DNA of 60,888 bases, taken from positions 1 through 60,888 of the forward strand of contig CAZVAR010000006.1 of assembly GCA_964625225.1 (NCBI GenBank). The letters are read 5' to 3'. Positions 7,171-16,545 of this stretch are shown here, one piece after another (the stretch's first letter is position 1; every line of letters begins with the position of its first letter). The notes below the pieces were generated by a model. The model worked only from the letters and a program-made list of their open reading frames with translations. It was not told the origin of the DNA and ran no database searches. Source of the DNA: CAZVAR01 sp964625225. GTDB lineage: Bacteria > Pseudomonadota > Alphaproteobacteria > JAJUGE01. The position numbers were made by a program, and so were the translations under genes.

Positions 7171-10100
7171 TTAGCTTGCCACTGCCCGACGGGCCGGCGT
7201 TCGCCGGCTGGCTACGCCGGCAGACGTGGTGGCCGGCTGGGCGGCGACACCCTGGGCGATCGCGGCAAGATTCTCGAGCAGTTTCGTAACGCCGAGCAGC
7301 CGCGCCTTCGGTTCCTCCCAGGCACGTTGATAGACCAGTCGCTGATCGGGGCGCAGCTTCGCCGTACCCATCTGTCGAGTGATGAAGTCCACCAGGCCGG
7401 CCGGATTGGCAAACCCGCTCGCCCGGAACGTCACCACCGCTCCCTTGGGTCCGGCATCGATCTTCTCGACGCTCGCGGCACGACAGAGACGTTTGATCGC
7501 GACGATGTCCAGCAGATTCTCCACTTCGCGCGGCAGTGGCCCGAACCGGTCGATCAACTCCGCAGCGAAGGCATCGATCTCGGCCCGACCCTCCAGGCCC
7601 GCAATACGCCGGTACAGGCCGAGCCGTACCGACAGCTCGGCGATGTAGCTCTCCGGGATCAGCACCGGGGTGCCGAGGCTGATCTGCGGCGTCCATTGCC
7701 CGTCCGTCTCGGCTCGAGCGCCCTCACCGCTGCGGGCCTCGGCGACAGCCTCCTCCAGCATCTGCTGGTAGAGCTCGATGCCGACCTCGCGGATATGCCC
7801 CGACTGCTCGTCCCCGAGCAGATTGCCGGCGCCACGGATATCGAGATCGTAGCTGGCAAGGCTGAAGCCGGCGCCGAGTGTATCGAGTGCTTGCATCACC
7901 TGGAGCCGCTTCTCCGCCGCTTTCGTCAGCGCCCGCTTGGCCGGCAGCGTAAGATAGGCGTAGGCCCGAACCTTGCCGCGCCCGATCCGTCCGCGGAGCT
8001 GATACAGCTGCGCGAGGCCGAACATGTCCGCCCGATGGACGATCAACGTGTTGGCCGTCGGAATGTCGAGGCCCGACTCGACAATGTTGGTGGAAACCAG
8101 CACGTCGTATTGCCGGTCGTAGAAGCCGGCCATCACGGCCTCCAGCTCAGTCGCCGAGAGCTGTCCGTGGGCGATAGCGATCTTGGCGTCAGGAACCAGC
8201 TTGCGGACGTTCTCGGCAACCTCCGGCAGGTCCTTCAGTCGAGGACAGACATAGAAGGTCTGGCCGCCGCGGAACCGCTCGCGGGCGATCGCCTCGCGAA
8301 TCGTCAGCGCGTCGTATGGTGTCACGAAGGTACGGACCGCAAGCCGGTCGACCGGAGGCGTCGTAATCAGGCTCATCTCCCGCACGCCTGACAGCGCCAT
8401 CTGCAACGTGCGCGGGATAGGCGTGGCGGTCAGCGTCAGCACATGCACATTGGCGCGCATCTGTTTCAGCCGCTCCTTGTGGCCCACGCCGAAATGCTGC
8501 TCTTCGTCGACAATCAGGAGGCCCAGATTGCGGAACGAGATGCTTTTGGCCAGAAGCGCATGGGTGCCGACAACGATATCGATCGCACCGGAGGCGAGTC
8601 CGGCCCGCACCTCGCTGGCCTCCTTGCCCGTGACCATACGGGACAGCTGCGCCACCTTGATCGGCAGCCCTGCAAAGCGCTCAGCGAAGGTGCGGTAATG
8701 CTGTCGCGCCAATAGCGTCGTCGGCACCACGACCGCGACCTGCAACCCCGCCATCGCAACCACGAACGCGGCGCGCAGCGCGACCTCGGTTTTGCCGAAG
8801 CCCACGTCTCCGCAGACCAGTCGATCCATGGGCTTGCCCGAACCGAGATCGTCGAGGACCTCCTCGATCGCCCGCATCTGGTCCTCGGTCTCCGGATAGG
8901 AGAACCGGGCGCAGAACTCGTCGTAGAGCCCTTCCGGCGGCTGCACGGTCTCGCCGGGCCTGAGCGTACGCTGCGCGGCGACCGCGATGAGCTGGTCGGC
9001 GATCTCGCGGATGCGCTGTTTGAGTTTTGCCTTGCGGGCCTGCCAGGAGGCGCCGCCGAGCTTGTCGAGCTGGACTCCGGCCTCCTCCGAGCCGTACCGC
9101 GACAACACCTCGATGTTCTCGACCGGCACGTAAAGCTTGTCGCCGCCGGCATAGACAACCCGCAGGCAATCATGCGGTGCGCCGCCTACGTCGATGGCCT
9201 CCAGCCCCTCATAGCGGCCGATACCATGGTCGATGTGGACGACCAGATCGCCCTCGGCGAGTTGTGATGCTTCGGTAAGGAACTGCTCGGCCCGGCGCCG
9301 GCTGCGCGGCTTGCGGCTGAGTCGCTCTCCGAGAATGTCCTGTTCGGTGACGACGACAAGATCGGGGCTCACGAAACCCTGGTCGAGCTCGAGGACGACG
9401 AGGCCGACCGCTTCTGCCGGCAGTCGCACCGCTTCCGGCCAATCCTCGACCGGAGCCAAGGCTTCGAGCCCGTGCTCGGTCAGCAGGTTCCCGAGCCGAT
9501 CACGGGAGCCGGCACTGTAGGCAGCTATCAACACGCGTTTGCCCGCCTGCCGCTCCCTCGCGACCCGCTCCGCAACCGCTTCGAAGAGATTCACGTCCGT
9601 CTTGGCGCGCGCCTCGGCGAAATCGCGGCCACGCCGACCCTCAGCATCCACCGACCGATGACTGCCGCTCTCGGGTGCCGCAAAGGGTGTCAACGCTGCC
9701 GTCGGCCGCTCCAGCAGCAGCGCGTCCCAACCCTCGGCATCGAGATAGAGCCGTTCCGGCGGCAATGGCCGATACGGACCGCCTCCCGCATCGCTCTGCA
9801 TCATCGCGAGGCGAGTGGCGTAGTGGTCGGCGATAGCGTCGAGGCGGCTGTCGCGCGCCTCCTCCGCCTCCGCATCGAGGACCACTGTCGCACCAGGAAT
9901 ATAATCCAACAGCGTGTCGAGCCGTTCATAGAACAGGGGCAGCCAGTGCTCCATGCCAGCATGACGGTGGCCTGCACTGATCGACTCGTAGAGCGGGTCA
10001 TCGCCGGCAACTGCGCCGAACAGGGCACGATAGCCGGACCGGAACCGCTGAATGGCCGCGTCGTCGAGCAACACCTCACTAACCGGCTTGAGATCGAAGC

Positions 10101-10722
10101 CGTCCTGCGTCCCGGTCGTCCGCTGGGTCAGTGGATCGAAGCGCCGAATGCCTTCGATCTCGTCACCGAAGAGGTCAAGGCGGAAGGGCTCGTCGGTACC
10201 CGGCGGGAAGATGTCAACAATGCCACCGCGGATAGCATATTCGCCCGGCTCCATGACGGTGTCCGAACGGGCATAGCCGTTGCGCGTCAGGAAGGTGCCA
10301 AGCGCGTCGAGATCGACCCGCCCACCGACACGGCCGGTGAAGCGCGCTTCGCGGAACACTTCGGCCGGCGGAACCCGCTGGACCAGCGCGTTCACGGTCG
10401 TCAGGACAAGCGGCGCTACCTCGTCCGACCGATCGGCGAGCCGCGCAAGAGTGTCGATGCGCCGGCTCAGGACGTCGCTGTGCGGCGATACCCGATCGTA
10501 GGGCAGGCAGTCCCAGGCAGGGAAGAGCACAGGCCGCAGTGCCGGTGCAAAGAAGCCGAGTGCGTCCCGCATCCGGGTCATCCGCTCCTCGTCGCGTGCG
10601 ACGTACAGAAGCGGTCGGTCGGGCTTGGTCAGTGCCGCGAGCACACGCGCGTCGTGGCCCTCGGGCGCTCCCGTGACGACGACGCGCCCGGAAACCTCGA
10701 GCAGAGCTTGCAGATCGTTCAA
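7171..10722 (-). CDS. mfd: Transcription-repair coupling factor
   Basis: Mfd removes RNA polymerase stalled at DNA lesions and recruits UvrA for nucleotide excision repair. The 1183 residues show the UvrB-like N-terminus (damage-recognition homology). The RNA-polymerase-interacting CarD-like domain includes EGDLVVHIDHGIGRYEGLEA. The RecG-like SF2 translocase has Walker A GDVGFGKTEVALR, Walker B DEEQHFG, the motif LTATPIPRTLQMAL and the TRG motif region ESGLDIPTANTL...QLYQLRGRIGR. The C-terminal UvrA-masking domain follows. The only start giving the full N-terminus is TTG 10722, 4 bp after the sdhE stop, so translation is probably coupled to sdhE. It is part of the alphaproteobacterial block recG // sdhE-mfd. 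Confidence 0.98.
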   Translation of the reverse strand: MNDLQALLEVSGRVVVTGAPEGHDARVLAALTKPDRPLLYVARDEERMTRMRDALGFFAPALRPVLFPAWDCLPYDRVSPHSDVLSRRIDTLARLADRSDEVAPLVLTTVNALVQRVPPAEVFREARFTGRVGGRVDLDALGTFLTRNGYARSDTVMEPGEYAIRGGIVDIFPPGTDEPFRLDLFGDEIEGIRRFDPLTQRTTGTQDGFDLKPVSEVLLDDAAIQRFRSGYRALFGAVAGDDPLYESISAGHRHAGMEHWLPLFYERLDTLLDYIPGATVVLDAEAEEARDSRLDAIADHYATRLAMMQSDAGGGPYRPLPPERLYLDAEGWDALLLERPTAALTPFAAPESGSHRSVDAEGRRGRDFAEARAKTDVNLFEAVAERVARERQAGKRVLIAAYSAGSRDRLGNLLTEHGLEALAPVEDWPEAVRLPAEAVGLVVLELDQGFVSPDLVVVTEQDILGERLSRKPRSRRRAEQFLTEASQLAEGDLVVHIDHGIGRYEGLEAIDVGGAPHDCLRVVYAGGDKLYVPVENIEVLSRYGSEEAGVQLDKLGGASWQARKAKLKQRIREIADQLIAVAAQRTLRPGETVQPPEGLYDEFCARFSYPETEDQMRAIEEVLDDLGSGKPMDRLVCGDVGFGKTEVALRAAFVVAMAGLQVAVVVPTTLLARQHYRTFAERFAGLPIKVAQLSRMVTGKEASEVRAGLASGAIDIVVGTHALLAKSISFRNLGLLIVDEEQHFGVGHKERLKQMRANVHVLTLTATPIPRTLQMALSGVREMSLITTPPVDRLAVRTFVTPYDALTIREAIARERFRGGQTFYVCPRLKDLPEVAENVRKLVPDAKIAIAHGQLSATELEAVMAGFYDRQYDVLVSTNIVESGLDIPTANTLIVHRADMFGLAQLYQLRGRIGRGKVRAYAYLTLPAKRALTKAAEKRLQVMQALDTLGAGFSLASYDLDIRGAGNLLGDEQSGHIREVGIELYQQMLEEAVAEARSGEGARAETDGQWTPQISLGTPVLIPESYIAELSVRLGLYRRIAGLEGRAEIDAFAAELIDRFGPLPREVENLLDIVAIKRLCRAASVEKIDAGPKGAVVTFRASGFANPAGLVDFITRQMGTAKLRPDQRLVYQRAWEEPKARLLGVTKLLENLAAIAQGVAAQPATTSAGVASRRTPARRAVAS

Positions 10723-10726
10723 GGTT

Positions 10727-10990
10727 TCAGACCGATTCCGTAAAGTTCACCAGTAGGCGGGTGACGCGGTTGTCCAGCTCCGGTGGGATCGCCGCTCGTC
10801 CGCTGACCCAGTCGAAGATATCCGGGTCGTTACGTTCCAACAGCAGTTCGTACAGCGCCAAGTCCGTCTCGTCGAACTCCGGTAGATGCCGCTTGGCGAA
10901 CCGTCCGAGTATGAGATCGGCTTCTTTGGTACCGCGATGCCAGCTCCGGAAGAGGAGGCGTTTGCGGCGAATCTCGATGGGGTCGACCAT
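10727..10990 (-). CDS. sdhE: FAD assembly factor SdhE (succinate dehydrogenase assembly factor 2)
   Basis: This is an 87-residue small helical protein that helps attach FAD covalently to SdhA (and related flavoproteins) in the cytoplasm. The family motif RRKRLLFRSWHRGTKEAD near residues 8-25 contains the RGxxE/D element that contacts SdhA. It is followed by the acidic EFDETDLALYELLLE helix and NDPDIFDWVSG. I chose ATG 10990 because GGAG lies six bases upstream and because known SdhE proteins begin just before this motif; a longer frame to 11068 has no homology. It is divergent from recG with 89 bp between starts and immediately precedes mfd on the same strand. Confidence 0.96.
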   Translation of the reverse strand: MVDPIEIRRKRLLFRSWHRGTKEADLILGRFAKRHLPEFDETDLALYELLLERNDPDIFDWVSGRAAIPPELDNRVTRLLVNFTESV

Positions 10991-11079
10991 GCGTTTCTCC
11001 GTCGGAATGGCTAGGATATAGAACCCGTAGCACGGCCTGTCAGCACCGGCCGCGATCCCTTTAGCCAAACGCGTCGAGC

Positions 11080-13161
11080 GTGCGCCCGCAGATACTCTTT
11101 CCGCTATTCGCTCCCGTCACGTCGCTGCCCGGCATCGGCATGCGGCTGGCACGACTGGTGGAACGGGCGGCCGGGCCGCTGATAGCGGACCTGTGCTGGC
11201 ATCTCCCTAGCGGTCTGATCGACCGCCGCGCGCGCCCGAAGGTCGCGACCGCACCGGCCGGCGAGATCGCGACCATTACGGTCACCGTCGAGGCCCATCT
11301 GCCACCGCGCAGCCCGCGTCATCCATACCGGATCCGCTGCGCGGACGAGACGGGGTTCTTGCATCTCGTCTACTTCAATGCGCGCCGGGAATGGCTGGAA
11401 ACCTTGTTGCCTCCCGGCCAAACTCGGATCGTCAGCGGTATGGTCGAACGGGACTGGGGCGAGATCCGAATGACCCACCCGGATCACGTCCTGACGCCCG
11501 AGGACTCCGCGTCGATGCAGCCGATCGAGCCGGTGTACCCACTGACCGCTGGGCTTAGCGGCAAGGTTCTCGGTCGCGCCGTACGGGCCGCGCTCGAGCG
11601 GGCACCCGACCTCCCCGAATGGCTCGATCCCAGCTTCGTCGCTTGCCGGGGCTGGCCGCGCTGGCGCGAGGCGCTGATCCGCGCGCATGCGCCGGCGGGC
11701 CCTGAAGACCTCGACCCTCTGGCTCCGGCTCGGGCGCGGCTGGCTTTCGACGAGCTGGTAGCCAATCAGCTCGCCCTCGCTCTGGTCCGGGCTCGTCAGC
11801 GCCGGGTGGCCGGCCGGCGCATCGCCCCGGCGGGCGCGCTGGCACGGGCCGTCGAGGCTGCGTTGCCGTTCCACCTGACCGGATCGCAGGAGCGGGCTCT
11901 TGCAGAGATCCGGGCCGACATGGCGAGCGGCGACCGCATGCTGCGCCTCCTCCTGGGCGATGTCGGCAGCGGCAAAACCGTCGTCGCCCTCCTCGCCATG
12001 CTCGACGTCGTCGAAGCAGGCGGCCAAGCGGCACTAATGGCGCCGACCGAGGTTCTGGCCCGACAGCATCTGACCACGATCGCGCCGCTCGCCGCGGCCG
12101 CGGGGATCGAGCCTGTCCTGCTGACGGGCCGAGAGAAGGGCAAGGCCCGCGAAGAGCTGCTACGGCACCTGGCCGAAGGCTCGGCCAGGATCGTCGTCGG
12201 CACTCACGCACTGTTCCAGGAGGGCGTGACCTTTGCGGACCTCGCCCTCGCGGTCGTCGATGAGCAGCATCGCTTCGGAGTGGACCAGCGGATCGCACTT
12301 GCCGATAAAGGCCGGAATCCGCATGTGCTGATCATGACCGCCACGCCCATCCCGCGGACGCTGACACTCACCGCCTACGGCGACTTGGACACCTCGCGGC
12401 TGCTCGAGAAACCCGCCGGCCGCAAGCCGGTGGATACGCGCGTACTCCCGATCGCGCGCTTGGATGACATCAAAGGCGCGATCGGTCGGGCGCTGGCGCA
12501 CGGCGCCAAGGTTTACTGGATTTGCCCTCTTGTCGAGGAATCGCAGCAGGTAGACCTTGCAGCCGCCGAACAGCGGTTCGCCGATCTTCGTCGCGATTTC
12601 GGTGATCGGGTCGGGCTGGTCCATGGACGGATGAAGGGACGCGACAAGGATGCAGTGATGGAAGCCTTCGCCGGCGGCGACACGGACATCCTTGTGGCGA
12701 CCACGGTGGTGGAGGTCGGCGTCGACGTCCCGCAGGCAAGCGTAATGGTTATCGAGCACGCCGAGCGTTTTGGCCTCGCCCAGCTTCATCAGCTCCGTGG
12801 CCGCATCGGCCGAGGCAGCGCGTCGTCGACCTGCCTGCTGCTCTACACGCCGCCCCTCGGCGAGACGGCGCGCGCCCGGTTGGAAATCCTCCGGCAGACG
12901 GATGACGGGTTCCGGATCGCCGAAGAAGACTTGCGCCTGCGCGGCGCCGGCGAGATTCTAGGCACGCGGCAAAGCGGCTTGCCGGAGTTCCGGCTGGCCG
13001 ATCTATCGGTCCATGGCGAACTTCTGGTGCCCGCGCGACAGCAGGCGGAGCTGGCGTTGAGCCGCGATCCCGAACTCTCCTCCGAACAGGGACGTGCCCT
13101 GCGGATACTGCTCTATCTGTTCGAGCGCGACGCCGCTGTCCGCTATGCCCGCTCAGGCTGA
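11080..13161 (+). CDS. recG: ATP-dependent DNA helicase RecG
   Basis: RecG remodels stalled replication forks and branch-migrates Holliday junctions. The 693-residue protein has the N-terminal OB-fold wedge domain (about 60-150). Helicase lobe 1 has Walker A GDVGSGKT (293-300), the PTEVLARQH motif and a DEQHRFGVDQR Walker B. Lobe 2 has VVEVGVDVPQASVMVIEHAE and QLHQLRGRIGRG. The C-terminal LRLRGAGEILGTRQSG wedge-associated motif is intact. The start is GTG 11080. It is divergent from sdhE-mfd and converges on a small hypothetical gene with 19 bp between stops. Confidence 0.98.
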   Translation: MRPQILFPLFAPVTSLPGIGMRLARLVERAAGPLIADLCWHLPSGLIDRRARPKVATAPAGEIATITVTVEAHLPPRSPRHPYRIRCADETGFLHLVYFNARREWLETLLPPGQTRIVSGMVERDWGEIRMTHPDHVLTPEDSASMQPIEPVYPLTAGLSGKVLGRAVRAALERAPDLPEWLDPSFVACRGWPRWREALIRAHAPAGPEDLDPLAPARARLAFDELVANQLALALVRARQRRVAGRRIAPAGALARAVEAALPFHLTGSQERALAEIRADMASGDRMLRLLLGDVGSGKTVVALLAMLDVVEAGGQAALMAPTEVLARQHLTTIAPLAAAAGIEPVLLTGREKGKAREELLRHLAEGSARIVVGTHALFQEGVTFADLALAVVDEQHRFGVDQRIALADKGRNPHVLIMTATPIPRTLTLTAYGDLDTSRLLEKPAGRKPVDTRVLPIARLDDIKGAIGRALAHGAKVYWICPLVEESQQVDLAAAEQRFADLRRDFGDRVGLVHGRMKGRDKDAVMEAFAGGDTDILVATTVVEVGVDVPQASVMVIEHAERFGLAQLHQLRGRIGRGSASSTCLLLYTPPLGETARARLEILRQTDDGFRIAEEDLRLRGAGEILGTRQSGLPEFRLADLSVHGELLVPARQQAELALSRDPELSSEQGRALRILLYLFERDAAVRYARSG

Positions 13162-13180
13162 TCCACGCCTCAGGGTTCCG

Positions 13181-13498
13181 TCAAGATACGCTTGCCATCA
13201 TCCGCCCGCGCGACAGGCGCCAGCTCGACCGTAGCCAATGGCGCTGTGCCGCCCGTTGGGCCAATACCACCCGCCGCTTCGCATCGGCAGCTCGAGAGGC
13301 TGGCCCCAAGGTCGTCAGCCAGAACTCCGCGACGGCGCGGATGACCGCCTCCTCGTCGCCGGCATCGCGGGGGCAGGGAAGATCGAGTTCCATCAGGATC
13401 TCGACCAGCCTCCAGCCTTCGGCGAGTCGGTAGAACACGTACTCACGCGCGATCTGCAGCGCCTCTCGAGTGAGTACGGGAGGTGGTTGAGAAGGCAT
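13181..13498 (-). CDS. Small hypothetical protein, 105 aa
   Basis: I do not recognise this protein. It starts at ATG 13498 with a purine-rich site (ggaggg) nine bases upstream. It reads as a soluble, mostly helical protein with a balanced core (LTREALQIAREYVFYRLAEG, then EILMELDLPCPRDAGDEEAV) and an arginine-rich tail. The good ribosome site, the balanced amino-acid use of its first 70 residues and the lack of a competing gene on the other strand support it as real. It converges on recG. Its promoter would lie in the DnaA-box-containing gap at 13499-13905. Confidence 0.6.
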   Translation of the reverse strand: MPSQPPPVLTREALQIAREYVFYRLAEGWRLVEILMELDLPCPRDAGDEEAVIRAVAEFWLTTLGPASRAADAKRRVVLAQRAAQRHWLRSSWRLSRGRMMASVS

Positions 13499-13529
13499 GC
13501 GCCGTCGCCCTCCGCCAGCCCTTAACCTA

Positions 13530-13710
13530 TGCTAAAAAGAAATCCACAGCCGTCCGACAGTCAAGCGAAGATTCTCCAGTTTATCCACATCGGCCTGTAA
13601 TTCATTGTAAACACACAAATAATTTATACCCGGAGTGGCGACGCCATTGACGAAATGGGGCGTTCCACGATTTCCACGTTTGCAGACGATCGGTTATCCA
13701 CAGCCGAATT
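13530..13710. other. DnaA-box cluster with AT-rich tract: candidate oriC or DnaA-controlled site
   Basis: Within the 407-bp non-coding gap 13499-13905 there are two perfect DnaA boxes, TTATCCACA, in the same orientation at 13581-13589 and 13694-13702. A looser relative (AAATCCACA) begins near 13541, and two half-like TTCCACG elements lie at 13663-13678. An AT-rich tract (13597-13629) sits between the two perfect boxes and could serve as an unwinding element. A GATTC site (GANTC, the CcrM methylation sequence of alphaproteobacteria) lies at 13570-13574. No credible gene overlaps. Perfect 9-mers of this type are rare by chance in DNA this GC-rich. Whether this is the origin, a DnaA-titration site or a regulatory region is open. 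Confidence 0.5.
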
Positions 13711-13905
13711 CACCCGGCGCATTACGATCTTCGGGCGAGAAACCAGGATCATGACCGGTATTGCGAATGAGCGGACAGGAGGCGCCACGGGCAATGCCGG
13801 CCTGGACCGTCCCCTTTCCCACGATCTGCATTGCTCAGTATCGACGGCGGCCAAGGCGGCTCGCCCGTGCATGCCCCGCCATCGTCACGGCGCCCTGCGG
13901 CCAAG

Positions 13906-14652
13906 TCAGCCGACCATAGCGCTCCCACCCCCCTGCACGGGCGTCGGTTCTGACGGGCGTGTTGCGTCGGCCGGATCAATGGTGCGCGAGGGAGGCGTAA
14001 CGATCCCGCCGGATACGACCAGCTTTATACCTTCCTCGACCGTCATTCTGAGGACGATGACGTCCCGCCGCGGCACGAACATGAGATAACCCGAGGTCGG
14101 GTTCGGGGTGGTCGGAACGAAGACGTTTACGACCTCATCGTCGGTTATATCCTGGATCTCGCCGCGGGTAACGCCCGTCACGAAACCCAGGGACCACATC
14201 TCGCGGCGGGGAAACTCGACCAGAACGACTTGACGGAATGCATCGGATTTTTGCGCAAGCACTGTCTCGAAGATTTGCTTGACCGCACCGTAGATGTTGC
14301 GGATCACCGGCATCCGGGCGAGCAGACGCTCGCCGAGATCGACCGCGGCGCGACCGATAAAGCCTGCGGTCAGGGCGCCAATAAGCGTGAGCGCGATCAC
14401 GAACATCAACAGGCCGAGGCCGGGCACGCTGAAGGGTAGATATTGCTCCGGATTGTACTGCGCAGGTATGAGGGCCCGGACCTGGCGGTCGAAGAAGCCC
14501 ATGATCTCCCAGGCAAGCCATACCGTGATCGTGATCGGCGCCGTCACCAGGACGCCGGCCAGAAAGTAGGTTCGGAGCCGAGCCCGGAACCAGTGCCGCA
14601 TCGCGCGCAGCCGACGCTTAGCCCGGCCATCGGCAGGCGCATTCGTGTCCAT
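13906..14652 (-). CDS. DUF502 domain-containing membrane protein
   Basis: This is a 248-residue inner-membrane protein of the DUF502 family. Two hydrophobic segments (YFLAGVLVTAPITITVWLAW and LGLLMFVIALTLIGALTAG) flank a short loop. They are followed by the conserved cytoplasmic part with RMPVIRNIYGAVKQIFETV and the beta-rich FVPTTPNPTSGYLMFVPRRD. I used ATG 14652 (purine-rich region just upstream); ATG 14673 would add seven residues. The function of DUF502 is unknown. Its presence near recG and mfd is a recurring arrangement in alphaproteobacteria. The stop is followed by the DnaA-box gap. Confidence 0.9.
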   Translation of the reverse strand: MDTNAPADGRAKRRLRAMRHWFRARLRTYFLAGVLVTAPITITVWLAWEIMGFFDRQVRALIPAQYNPEQYLPFSVPGLGLLMFVIALTLIGALTAGFIGRAAVDLGERLLARMPVIRNIYGAVKQIFETVLAQKSDAFRQVVLVEFPRREMWSLGFVTGVTRGEIQDITDDEVVNVFVPTTPNPTSGYLMFVPRRDVIVLRMTVEEGIKLVVSGGIVTPPSRTIDPADATRPSEPTPVQGGGSAMVG

Positions 14653-14730
14653 GTCCTCCCTGCCCTCGCGCATTCGCGGCGTTCGTCCAGCTCGTCCCGG
14701 ACCGTCGGCGTAACAGCAATTTTCCCTAGG

Positions 14731-16473
14731 CTATCGTGTCACTGGCGCAACCGCCATGAGTAAGCCCATCAGTCCGATCATCGAGGCATTGTAGTCGATC
14801 GCATTCTCGTTGGTGGCATAGGAACGCGGATCGTCGACGTAGCTGAGTGGCCCCCGCCCCTTCGGCGCGATCCCATCCGTCGCCCCGGGAAACGGACCAT
14901 TGACCAGATAGCCAGGCAGGTAGACGCCGCTCGCCTGAACGAGCCGGTTGTGCGGCCGCAGCACCGGATTGGCACCGATGCCGGTAACAAAACTCTTGTT
15001 GAAGGCATTGCGGCCGAGCAGGTAATCAAGCTGATCGACCGCGGCCGTCAAATATTCGAGCCGGCCGGTCAGACGGTAGGCATGGACAAGGGTGATGCCC
15101 TCCTCTGCCACCATCTTATTCGAACCCCACTTCAGTTCCTCGATTGCGAGGCGGTAGCCGCTGCGACCGGCCCGCGCCAGAGCGGCATCCGCCCGGCGCA
15201 GCAGTCGCTCGCGAATCAGCGGTCGCAACCCGTGCCGGTCCGGTACCGACGCGAACAAGTAATCGGTCAAGCCGAGGACAGAGGGGTCCTTCCACTCGAA
15301 GAGGGTGAAGGGCGCATCGACTGCAAGATCGGCAAAAGCGGCCTCAAACGCCGGGTCCCCCGTCGTCAGGTAGAGCTCCGCCGCGGCCCACAGACGGTCA
15401 TCGAGGTCGTGCAGCAGCGACTCCTCATTGTCGATCTCGGAGAACAGATACTTGCCTGAGCCATCATCGTCGCCCACGGCCCAGTCGACCTGCTGCTTGG
15501 GAACGGTCTGCAGCCAAGCCCATGCGCGGCGTGCCGCCTCCAGATAAGCGGCGGCTCGACGCGGATTCAGCGGCCGATAGACCCGGGCTCCCATCGCCCA
15601 CGCCGCCGCAGCCTTCGCCGTATCCGGGCTCGAAACTCCGTAAACATACCGCTGCTGCCGATCCGCCTCCGGCATGATCTCGCCAGGCCATTGCGCGCCG
15701 GACAGCTTCCGATATACGGCCCCGTCGGGCCGCTGCATCCGCAGCAGCCAATCCAGGCCCACTGACATCTCATCGAGCAGGTCGGGGGTGCCGTTGCCGC
15801 TTTCGGGGATCGTCATCTGCCCGTCGGCAAAGAGTTCGGGAGTTTGCTCGTAGAGGCTAAGAAGGCGCCCGATGGTCACGGCCGTTGGCCCGACATACTT
15901 CCCGTAATCGCCCGCATCGTGCCAGCCACCGGCTGCATCGATCCACTCCCCCGCCCGGTGATACATGTCCGCGCGGGCAACGATCGCGTCATGCTGGTGG
16001 CAGGGTCCATGCCGGAGACCGGTGATCGGGTCCTCGACGGCAACACCGCAACGCTGGAAATAGTAAGTCCGCAGCATCGTCACGAAGGCGAGATCGAAGA
16101 CGATGTCGTCGATAAGGAAGGGAGATGATTCGAACGCTCCCACTCGGACGACATAGCGTCCGGTTCTGTCGAAGCCGGTGAAATCGATCAGGCTCAGCCT
16201 TGCACCGGTCTCGGGATCGCGGCGCGCCGGCCCGACAACCAGGTCGGCGACCACCCGGCGATTATCGGCGTCGATCAGTACGGCGGGTCCGGGATCACCC
16301 GAAGCATGCATCAGCAGCGCACGCTTCGACAGGCTCGGCCGATAGCCTGCCTGATTGACCAACACGGCAGGACGACCGGATGCCAACAGCAGTTCCTGTG
16401 GCCACACGCCGAGGGTGACCGCCCCGAGCGCCGCCATCATCATCTCCCGCCGGCTCGTCAGAACACGCCCCAT
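14731..16473 (-). CDS. Glycoside hydrolase family 9 protein with Tat-type signal peptide
   Basis: This is a 580-residue exported enzyme. The N-terminus has a twin-arginine signal (TSRREMMMAALGAVTLG), so folded export is predicted. Residues about 35-120 form the Ig-like domain typical of Cel9D/E endoglucanases. The (alpha/alpha)6 catalytic domain begins near 125. Visible active-site elements are GGWHDAGDYGKY (Asp186 and Asp189, base and water-binding residues), PHNR in the substrate cleft, and NENAIDYNA near the end with the acid Glu556. GH9 enzymes cut beta-1,4-glucans, exo-glucosamine or related glycans; the substrate here is not determined. I chose ATG 16473; a TTG at 16506 would add 11 residues before the Tat motif. 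It lies 72 bp downstream of the PKS-operon flavoprotein on the same strand. Confidence 0.93.
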   Translation of the reverse strand: MGRVLTSRREMMMAALGAVTLGVWPQELLLASGRPAVLVNQAGYRPSLSKRALLMHASGDPGPAVLIDADNRRVVADLVVGPARRDPETGARLSLIDFTGFDRTGRYVVRVGAFESSPFLIDDIVFDLAFVTMLRTYYFQRCGVAVEDPITGLRHGPCHQHDAIVARADMYHRAGEWIDAAGGWHDAGDYGKYVGPTAVTIGRLLSLYEQTPELFADGQMTIPESGNGTPDLLDEMSVGLDWLLRMQRPDGAVYRKLSGAQWPGEIMPEADRQQRYVYGVSSPDTAKAAAAWAMGARVYRPLNPRRAAAYLEAARRAWAWLQTVPKQQVDWAVGDDDGSGKYLFSEIDNEESLLHDLDDRLWAAAELYLTTGDPAFEAAFADLAVDAPFTLFEWKDPSVLGLTDYLFASVPDRHGLRPLIRERLLRRADAALARAGRSGYRLAIEELKWGSNKMVAEEGITLVHAYRLTGRLEYLTAAVDQLDYLLGRNAFNKSFVTGIGANPVLRPHNRLVQASGVYLPGYLVNGPFPGATDGIAPKGRGPLSYVDDPRSYATNENAIDYNASMIGLMGLLMAVAPVTR

Positions 16474-16545
16474 CCACCGAACTCTTTCGTCCCTGGCTGG
16501 CCTCAACGACGAATGCTTTTGCCAGGCTTCTGGTTAACGTCGCAC

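Noticed and set aside
9472..10743. A 423-codon plus-strand frame inside mfd
   Set aside because: It lies wholly antisense to conserved Mfd domains and shows no homology-like motif.
13655..14089. A 144-codon plus-strand frame across the DnaA-box gap into the DUF502 gene
   Set aside because: It has no ribosome site, an unlikely composition and overlaps the conserved DUF502 coding end.
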